NCBI GenBank assembly: GCA_013329355.1
Contig: DUKK01000019.1
Location: 1 to 6,749 of the forward strand
From: Candidatus Poseidoniaceae archaeon
GTDB lineage: Archaea; Thermoplasmatota; Poseidoniia; Poseidoniales; Poseidoniaceae
DNA: 6,749 nucleotides
Reading direction: 5' to 3'
The notes under the pieces were generated by a model that was not told where the DNA came from, did no database searches, and saw only the letters and a program-made list of their open reading frames with translations. Within the stretch, counting starts at the first letter, position 1. Each line of letters starts with the position of its first letter. This document shows, in pieces, positions 1 through 6,400 of the stretch. The position numbers were made by a program, and so were the translations under genes.

Positions 1-1
1 A

Positions 2-592
2 TGTTCGGGTCTCAATGGTGCTGGAACCTTACCTGGTAATCGCTTATTAGACGCCCTCACTGGCGGTAGTAGTGCTGGTGAGCATGCAGCCAAATGGTCG
101 TCAGAACAGTCATTTTCTAATACCAAAAATTTGCTTGAATCGCTGGAGTCCTGTAAAGCAAATTTCACCGCTAAGTTTGACGGCGAATCTGTTGACATGG
201 TAAAGCGAGTAGGTGCACTAGAGCTTAAACTATTAGATGTTGCAACCAAATACACTGCGGGCCCAAATGACGCTAATGATTTGTCGAAATATTTGCATCA
301 ATTGGAGGAAGCAGGAATCTCTGCAGAAGGAATCTTCCTCGATCAACAGTCATTAATTGGTAACACCAATTACTCTTCGCTATTGAGAGTACAAGCCGGA
401 ATTAGGCTGTTAAAGGCATCAATAAGATCCTCACTAGCCCGCAACGAATCACGTGGTGTGCACCAACGCAAAGATTTCTTAGAAGAAAATCCAGAATTGC
501 TCCATCACACAACAGTCGATAATATGGATAATGTCGGAACACTTGCATTAAGAAAGGGGCAGAAGGGCAATTGGATACTTGCACCTCAGTGA
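2..592 (+). CDS. Succinate dehydrogenase/fumarate reductase-type FAD flavoprotein, C-terminal part (5' truncated)
   Basis: The frame is open from the first bases of the window to a TGA at 590-592, so the gene begins upstream; 196 residues are visible. The first residues, GLNGAGTLPGNRLLDAL, line up with the FAD/substrate loop of SdhA, FrdA and NadB (usual form HGANRLGGNSLLD). Near the end, ARNESRGVHQRKDF (about 437-478) matches the C-terminal helical domain signature (ESRGAHYREDY type). Proteins of this family oxidise succinate, reduce fumarate or oxidise L-aspartate using FAD, often with an iron-sulfur partner subunit. The conserved Arg of the NRLGGN loop (Arg390 in E. coli FrdA), which binds the dicarboxylate, is Thr here (26-28), and the Ser of NSLL is Arg. 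This may therefore be a divergent or repurposed paralogue. No iron-sulfur subunit gene follows; the next gene, 32 bases on, is a HIT protein. Family membership is fairly sure, substrate unknown. A TTG at 131 is not needed as a start. Confidence 0.8.
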   Translation, partial: CSGLNGAGTLPGNRLLDALTGGSSAGEHAAKWSSEQSFSNTKNLLESLESCKANFTAKFDGESVDMVKRVGALELKLLDVATKYTAGPNDANDLSKYLHQLEEAGISAEGIFLDQQSLIGNTNYSSLLRVQAGIRLLKASIRSSLARNESRGVHQRKDFLEENPELLHHTTVDNMDNVGTLALRKGQKGNWILAPQ

Positions 593-614
593 AAGACAAT
601 AACTACCTTGTCTT
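593..614 (+). other. Inverted repeat in the gap between flavoprotein and HIT genes
   Basis: AAGACAA (593-599) and TTGTCTT (608-614) form a perfect 7-bp stem around an 8-base loop, starting at the base after the TGA stop of the flavoprotein gene and filling most of the 32-base gap. No T-run follows the stem, so it is not a classic intrinsic terminator. It could be a 3'-end processing or stability hairpin, a protein-binding palindrome, or chance. Confidence 0.3.
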
Positions 615-624
615 AGCGTAGTTC

Positions 625-1059
625 ATGAGCGACCAGACTTTGTTCAGCAAAATTATTGCGGGCGAGATTCCATCACATCGTGTTGCCAGCGGTGATAACT
701 GGTATGCTTTTCTCGATATTTATCCACGGAGAGAAGGCCACACACTGGTAGTTCCTCACCAACCAGTAACGAATTTGCAAGACCTAACTGAGTTCGAAAT
801 TACCGGCTTATTTACCGGGGTTCAGATAGTTCAAAGTAAACTTACAGAAGTGTTCAACACAGTTGATTTTACCATCTGTATACATGATGGCCCACTGGCC
901 GGCCAGGAGGTTCCACATGTCCATGTCCACGTAATTCCCAGAACATCGGGAGACGGTGGCAGAACTTTAATGGCAATGTGGCCGGATAACCACTCGATTG
1001 GTGAACCCAACCATCAAACGTTAGCGAGCTTGGCGAGTAGGCTTAATGAGGTGCAGTAA
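625..1059 (+). CDS. HIT (histidine triad) family nucleotide hydrolase, Hint-like
   Basis: This 144-residue protein has the usual length and layout of a Hint-type histidine triad protein. The N-terminal LFSKIIAGEIPSHRV (6-20) matches the CIFCKIIxGEIPS start of the family. LDIYPRREGHTLVVPHQPV (30-48) is the core strand region. The catalytic triad motif PHVHVHVIPR (97-106) places histidines at 98, 100 and 102, preceded by the typical DGPLAGQ. Such proteins are cytosolic and hydrolyse AMP-lysine, AMP-amidates and related nucleotide conjugates; the physiological substrate here is unknown. The two N-terminal cysteines that bind zinc in many Hint proteins are Thr and Ser. ATG 625 is the only reasonable start, because an in-frame TAG lies at 619-621; no clear ribosome binding site precedes it, so it may be translated from a leaderless or coupled message. 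Its TAA shares one base with the start of the acyltransferase gene, indicating a shared transcript. Confidence 0.93.
   Translation: MSDQTLFSKIIAGEIPSHRVASGDNWYAFLDIYPRREGHTLVVPHQPVTNLQDLTEFEITGLFTGVQIVQSKLTEVFNTVDFTICIHDGPLAGQEVPHVHVHVIPRTSGDGGRTLMAMWPDNHSIGEPNHQTLASLASRLNEVQ
1048..1053 (+). promoter_or_regulatory. Ribosome binding site of the acyltransferase gene
   Basis: GAGGTG, the full archaeal Shine-Dalgarno core complementary to the CACCTC-type 3' end of 16S rRNA, lies five bases before ATG 1059 and inside the last codons of the HIT gene. It fixes the start of the acyltransferase at 1059 and argues for reinitiation or coupled translation from the HIT gene. It is the strongest such site in the window. 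Confidence 0.7.
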
Positions 1060-2693
1060 TGAAGCACCCTGACCCAGAAGAAATGGATGACGGTGTGCTT
1101 GATCATCGCGGTGAAGCATTGCCATACTTATCTAAATCTGCGAAGAATATGAAGATGGACAAATTACTGGCGACACCGATGCCAAAATTTGACGGTATAA
1201 CTCCTGGTTCATACTTTTGGACTAGAGTACTGTACTGGATTTGCAATCAGATAAGCAAAGTTCAGTTTCGCTCGCTCGAAGCAACCGGAATGGAAGCAAT
1301 TCCAGATGATCGAGGATCACTGTGTTGTGCGTGGCATACTAACGGTTTACTAGACGCACTGCAAATAACCCTAAATCACCCGAAATACTTCGTGTTTGGT
1401 GGTCGTCATGATCTAGTTACAAGGCCATTGTTGGGCTGGTGGACCCGAAAAATGGCAGTTCAGCCAGTGGTAAGAAAGGCCGAACTGCTGCGTGGAGGTT
1501 GTAGCGAAGCAGAGGCAAATTTTCTCAACGGTCGTTCCCTGATGACACTTGCGTCAGGAATATCGCACGGTTATGGCTGTGTATTGTTTCCAGAAGGTAC
1601 GAGCCACAATAACGCCTACATGCTGAGGTTTAGAACAGGTCCAATGCGCACAGTGTTAGCAGCGAGTGCACTTGCCAAAGCCTCAAACAAGGCTATGCCA
1701 GTGATAATTCCAATTGGTTTACATTTTCGAACTAGGGAGTTTTTCAGAACCGATATCTGGGTAGAGTTTGGTCACCCGCTACAGGTTCAACAAGATGACG
1801 TTCCAGACTCCTTGATTGAGGCAATTGCTAATGGTTCTTGGTCCGAGCCGCCGGCAGATTCAGTGTTCAATCTGCGCGATAAGTTGCGTAGAGAACTAGT
1901 TCCACTAACTCCTAATACATATTCTTGGGAGGAATATCGCGGTCTACTATTGCTTGGGCATATCAAGAGCAGGATAGAGGAAAAGCCACTGAACACTTGG
2001 CGCGAAGAAGTAATTATGGCTCGTCAACTCAGGAACCAATATAGTGAGAAAGCGACGAATTTAGATGGTGATAATTTACAGCCAGAACAAATTAGTCACC
2101 CGGTAGTAACCAAATCGGCAGAAGCCGCAGAAATACTTCATCGCCATGGTTTAGATGGTAGGGATATAAATCAAAATTTAACCGGGATTTCACCACCCAA
2201 TATTGGTAAAATACCTACTGCGATGGGTAGGAGCATGCTGTTTTTAGCACTCTTGCCGATATTTTTAATTTCGCTTTTGCCTCAAATTGTATTAGGTAGA
2301 GTTTTGGGCGATTCAACCGATGAGGGTATAGATGCAAGAACATCATATCAGTTTCTGGCAGCAATGTTGGGCTCAATTATTGTCTGGCCTATTTCATCTG
2401 CGATCCTAGTTGCCTTGATGTATTGGCAGGCGGGAACAATTGACGAATCTTTTGGATGGGACTGGACCGAATCATTTGGTACATCGGCAACAGAGCTAAT
2501 GCTAGCATGCTCAATGATGTGGTTACTGATGTTTCCGTTATCGGTCCTTACAGGCAGAATATTCTCCTTAGTTTGGGACGATTTCACTGATTTACGAGGG
2601 TATTTCAGAAGGCAAAAAATCCCCAAAAAGGAGAAACAAGAACTGTTTGACTTAATTGCTGGGTTGAAGCAGGATTTGTCGGGTTCACCTTGA
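1059..2693 (+). CDS. PlsC-like glycerolipid acyltransferase with C-terminal membrane region
   Basis: The N-terminal half of this 544-residue protein is an LPLAT/PlsC-type acyltransferase domain (about 50-245). Motif I is WHTNGLLDAL with His93 and Asp99, spaced HX5D as in the Gpt2/Sct1 and HxNxFxD-type relatives rather than the usual HX4D. Motif II lies around GRHDLVTRPLLGWW (115-128), motif III is LFPEGTS (176-182), and motif IV is MPVIIPIGLHF (213-223). Such enzymes move an acyl group from acyl-CoA or acyl-ACP to glycerol-3-phosphate or lysophosphatidate at the membrane. The middle (250-380) is polar and of unknown role. Three hydrophobic stretches follow (about 392-413, 431-457 and 478-504), then a basic tail, so the protein is probably anchored in the cytoplasmic membrane. 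The start is set by the TAATG overlap with the HIT gene and the GAGGTG site. In an archaeon with ether lipids the acceptor is uncertain; it could be a phospholipid, a neutral lipid or another alcohol. Confidence 0.85.
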   Translation: MKHPDPEEMDDGVLDHRGEALPYLSKSAKNMKMDKLLATPMPKFDGITPGSYFWTRVLYWICNQISKVQFRSLEATGMEAIPDDRGSLCCAWHTNGLLDALQITLNHPKYFVFGGRHDLVTRPLLGWWTRKMAVQPVVRKAELLRGGCSEAEANFLNGRSLMTLASGISHGYGCVLFPEGTSHNNAYMLRFRTGPMRTVLAASALAKASNKAMPVIIPIGLHFRTREFFRTDIWVEFGHPLQVQQDDVPDSLIEAIANGSWSEPPADSVFNLRDKLRRELVPLTPNTYSWEEYRGLLLLGHIKSRIEEKPLNTWREEVIMARQLRNQYSEKATNLDGDNLQPEQISHPVVTKSAEAAEILHRHGLDGRDINQNLTGISPPNIGKIPTAMGRSMLFLALLPIFLISLLPQIVLGRVLGDSTDEGIDARTSYQFLAAMLGSIIVWPISSAILVALMYWQAGTIDESFGWDWTESFGTSATELMLACSMMWLLMFPLSVLTGRIFSLVWDDFTDLRGYFRRQKIPKKEKQELFDLIAGLKQDLSGSP

Positions 2694-2700
2694 TTTTTGG

Positions 2701-2713
2701 GTTTGATTCAAAC
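2701..2713 (+). other. Short inverted repeat after the acyltransferase gene
   Basis: GTTTG-ATT-CAAAC is a perfect 5-bp stem with a 3-base loop, 7 bases after the TGA stop. A T-run (2694-2698) lies before it, not after. The stem is short and A/T-rich, so it may be chance; a role in the 3' end of the HIT-acyltransferase message is possible but not shown. Confidence 0.2.
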
Positions 2714-2736
2714 AGGATGAACTATTAGCGTTACAT

Positions 2737-3375
2737 ATGGCACCCAGTGAGATTGTATCATTGGTCAGAAAGTGGATTGACGAAGAGAGGTTGTTCGTCA
2801 AGGAGCAAAATGACCCGCGCGCTCATGCGCATGTGCTAATCAAGTATCCTCAGGGTAAACAGGGGCATATGTTTGCTGTAGTTGTGCCTAAAAATCGCGA
2901 TCTTGTTGCAATTTCCAGCATGACCAGAGTCGATGAAGGGCAACAAGATGAGATGGCTAAACATATGCAAGAAGATAAAGATGGCTGGGCGGAGTGGATC
3001 CATGACGCGCGCCTGCAACTAATCAGTTCTGCAGTTGATTGGGGTATACATATGGGGCATAAAAGCAACAAGAAACCAGGTCCACTGCAGGCATTTAACG
3101 TGAGTTTACCGATTTGGTTTGATGGGATAACCAAGAATGAATTTATGCACTCACTGCGCAGGTTGTGGCTAGCAAAACTAGGTATTATTCACGAAATCAA
3201 ATACTCATATGGGCCGGGTGTCGGGAAACCAGGACCTGTTGACGACTGGGATAAGCGTAAATCTGCCCGTGATGAACCGTCGCACTCAAAACCTGCGGAA
3301 CAGGAAAGTATCGAAGTAGAATTTGACGAAAAAATGTCATTTGGCACCAGTTTTGACCCCTCAGAGTGGGCATAA
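2737..3375 (+). CDS. DUF2299-like protein of unknown function
   Basis: This is a soluble 212-residue protein with no signal peptide or membrane segment. Residues 1-155 resemble the DUF2299 family by eye: an N-terminal helix (EIVSLVRKWIDEERLFVKEQ), two strands (HVLIKYPQG and MFAVVVPKNRDLVAI), a long central helix (about 68-105), and a conserved-looking tail with IWFDGITKNEFMHSLRRLW (126-144). DUF2299 proteins are found largely in archaea and have no known function; a fold like that of secretion chaperones has been suggested for relatives. Residues about 160-212 form a charged, Gly/Pro- then Glu/Asp-rich tail that is probably disordered. ATG 2737 is the only start, since an in-frame TGA lies at 2704-2706 with no other start codon between; AGGATGA (2714-2720) is too far away for a good ribosome site. 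The gene stands 43 bases after the acyltransferase gene. The coding call is firm, the family call is moderate. Confidence 0.75.
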   Translation: MAPSEIVSLVRKWIDEERLFVKEQNDPRAHAHVLIKYPQGKQGHMFAVVVPKNRDLVAISSMTRVDEGQQDEMAKHMQEDKDGWAEWIHDARLQLISSAVDWGIHMGHKSNKKPGPLQAFNVSLPIWFDGITKNEFMHSLRRLWLAKLGIIHEIKYSYGPGVGKPGPVDDWDKRKSARDEPSHSKPAEQESIEVEFDEKMSFGTSFDPSEWA

Positions 3376-3393
3376 TCTAGCCAACTCAAATAT

Positions 3394-3407
3394 GACCTGA
3401 AAGGGTC
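3394..3407 (+). other. GAAA-loop hairpin in the gap before the secreted-protein gene
   Basis: GACCT-GAAA-GGGTC folds as RNA into a 5-bp stem (the last pair is U-G) closed by a GAAA tetraloop, a stable GNRA type. It starts 18 bases after the TAA of the DUF2299-like gene, in the 84-base gap. No T-run follows. It could lie in the 3' end of the upstream message or the leader of the next gene; chance is not excluded. Confidence 0.25.
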
Positions 3408-3446
3408 GCAGTTAAGTATCATGAAAATCTGCTATATGCGTCGAAA

Positions 3447-3453
3447 GAGAGGG
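3447..3453 (+). promoter_or_regulatory. Probable ribosome binding site of the large secreted-protein gene
   Basis: GAGAGGG ends six bases before ATG 3460 and contains GAGG, a partial match to the archaeal GAGGTG core. It favours 3460 over the in-frame ATGs at 3421 and 3436, which have no purine-rich site at the right distance. Confidence 0.45.
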
Positions 3454-3459
3454 TTATCC

Positions 3460-6400
3460 ATGAGTCAAGCATTCAAATCTGTTAGTTTAGTATCAATAAT
3501 GTTGTTATCAGTTCTATCTGGAATGGTAATCGCGAGTGACTTTGCCGAAGCCAATACCGTGGTGATTACTGAACCACAGCAAATTGTCGACGGTGGCTCA
3601 GCCTCCGATACCCAAACGGCAATTGTTGGCGATAGTCAAGGGAATGTGCACATCATATGGGCAAGAAATAATCTTCACTTATACTATTCAATGTTAGCGA
3701 GCAATGGCGAGATTTTAATCGATGCCACGCAAATTACTAATCCAGGTATTCACAAAATATGGCATCCAGACGTGGTTGCCGATGATGATGATAATATCCA
3801 CATCGTTTGGACTGACAAGTCTGGGACTCACAAGATTATGTACACTGCACTCAGTCCATACAAAATCCAACCTTTTAACGGCCAGACATCGACCGATGGC
3901 GCAATTACTGGCATAGATGACACAATAATATCTCAACGAGCACAAGATAGAGATTGGCCGTCTATTGATGTTGATTCACAAGGCAACATTCACGTTGCTT
4001 GGGAAGATGAGTATGATGAATTGGAGAAATTCTTCAACCAGCCGCAGGTTTACTATTCGATGATTCAGCCTGATTTCGTCACTCAAGATGTTATCACGCT
4101 GTTTGATGACACCCTACTCACCCCTATAATCGGACACAAAGGACACCCTGACATCGTAGTTGATGCTAATGACCAAGTACAGATTGCGTGGGATGATACT
4201 CGCGGTGGCAAAGTCGAATTGGTGTTTGTTATTGATACATCAGGTTCTATGTATTCAGAATGGGCTGACGTGTGCACCGTTATTTACGGCGGTTCATTTT
4301 CAGATGGTTCGTCCTTCGAAGGCATCAAACCACTGCTTGAAGTTGCTAACATGACGGTTTACGAAACAATCTATGGCCTTGACGGTGGTTTTGGTTTACC
4401 ATCTGCTGCAGATAGCGGTGATTGTGCTGGTTATAATCAGAACGCTGGACCACGTTCAACACCGTTGGGTGACGGCGACGATTCAGGCGGCATCAGGACG
4501 TTGTCCACCACGGTCTACAACGGCAATCCATACTCTGGTAGTTCTGGCGAAGATTGGGGTCCGGGAACCAACTGGGCATGTCTCTCATGGCGTGACGCAA
4601 ACGACAATGTCCCGGGTAGTCCACTAGCCGGTGGTGCTAACCACAAGTGGAATCCAAATGCTACTAAGATTGTCTTGCCGGTCTCCGATGAAGGGCCAAA
4701 AGATGGTGACCCATCCCAGCAGGCAGATGACATCAACTCAATCAGCGAAGCACACGACAGTTGTGTCAGAGCAGGAGTAATACCAATTGGTCTCTATGGT
4801 CAAGGCTACGGTGGTGCAGGTAACATTCAGTCACACTTCTTGGATCTTGTCAAGTGTCCAAATGGCGTGGTCTCGACCCAACCAAGGAACTGTCCTGGGT
4901 CAGACCCAACCAATAATCCAGGTAACGTCAATGCTGGCGGTCAAGCCTACGAGTTCCCATCCGGTAGCGGTGGGGCCGGTGCTATGGCATTGCTGGTAGA
5001 AGCGATGGTGTATGTTGCTACCAACAACTCGCGGGAGATTTACATGACCGTTCTCGATCCATATGCCAAGATGAATAATGACCCAACATGGACTCCGGGG
5101 GCCTCTGGGCATTCGGTTGCCAATGGTGGTTATGTCGAAGATACCGGGCCGGCAGAAACTGGTCATTTAGTAGTAGTAAATGATACAAGAATCACCATCG
5201 ATGACGCATACTCATTCCACCCCTCAATAGGCGTTGACATGCAGGGTAACACTCACATTGCTTGGATGGACGCAAGGGATTATGGTTTCGAGAAGTCGGC
5301 AAACTATGAGGTGTATTACACCAAGTTGCGGCTGCAAGGTGCCGGTGCGTTTGATGGCGCTGAAGAAGGGCTGTCGACCTATGCAATCAAGAAAATCCAA
5401 GATACGGCAATCTCAAATGTTGAAGGATTAGACGGCTTAACTAACAATCGCCCTTGGTCTGGTCACTCGATTTTCCCATCACTGCTAACCGATGAGCAGA
5501 ATAATGTGCACATTGCTTGGGTCGATTCTGCCAATGTGACAGCTGGTGAAGAAGTTCAGTATGCTCGCCTCAATCAAACCGATTTGACAGGCCTCGGCGA
5601 GTTTGCGCTAGACCCGTGGGAGATCGTATCGATAACTAGCTGGGCTAGTAACAAACTTGGTACAGACACCGCAGGTCGGCCAGAAATTGGTATGCCACCC
5701 GCCTTTGCCAATGATTTGGGTAGTGGTGCTCATGTCGGTTGGTCTGACCGAAACAAGTGTAATGACGAGCAAAACGGCGCCTTCACTATTTGTTATTCGC
5801 ATGTTTTGACGGGCCAGGTGGACGTCGAGTTGGAGTTAGGAGAAACCTTCTACCACGTTATTGAACCGGGCGAACAGACGTTGTACAACATGACAATGAA
5901 CAACTCAACCCCAGGAGATATTGATTTGGTAGCCGATACCTACGGTCTAAACATAACCGGAGTTCCACAGAATTGGTCAGCACAAATCTTCTTCTCGGAT
6001 AATCAGACGCAAATTACCCCGACAACACCAATATTCCTCAAAGGTGGCGAATTCATTAACTTTTACCTCCGTGTCCAGGCGCCAACAATTTACCAGGCAA
6101 ATGAAGACGAGTTAGCTCAAATTGTGGTCACTGCCAAATCCTACAAAGACCCGGCAATCAGATCTGATCTGACGACTCTTACATTGATGGACGTAGTCCA
6201 CGGGATTAGTCTTGATACCTCTTTGAGTGTCCAAGATATTGAACAGGGCAGCCAAGCAACCTTCTCTATCACCATAACAAACACTGGCAACGTCCAGGAT
6301 AGTTTCCTGTTCTGGGACCCTAATACGTTAGAGGGTCAACAAGAATGGTTGTTGCCATTTGGTTGGGAGATAACATTCCCACTAAGGGTCGAACTTGACC

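Noticed and set aside
1..39. ATG at the first base of the window
   Set aside because: Its frame ends after 12 codons at TAA 37-39; the real coding frame here starts at base 2 and continues the flavoprotein.
131..592. TTG at 131 as the start of a separate 153-residue gene
   Set aside because: The same frame is open upstream to base 2 and encodes the conserved flavin-loop motif, so this is an internal codon.
3385..3420. Possible TATA box (CAAATATGA) before the secreted-protein gene
   Set aside because: The match to the archaeal TTTATATA-type box is poor and no BRE is evident, so a promoter call is not supported, although a separate promoter for this gene is plausible.
2348..3422. Minus-strand open frames of 60-94 codons opposite the acyltransferase and DUF2299-like genes
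   Set aside because: They overlap well-supported genes and their translations show no family features.
3781..3792. GAT x4 microrepeat
   Set aside because: It encodes the acidic turn of propeller repeat 2 in the place of DSQGN and is explained by the protein.
3715..5802. Many open stretches of 60-90 codons on both strands across this region
   Set aside because: All lie inside the long + strand frame that has signal peptide, repeat and vWA motifs; none has recognisable motifs or a ribosome binding site of its own.
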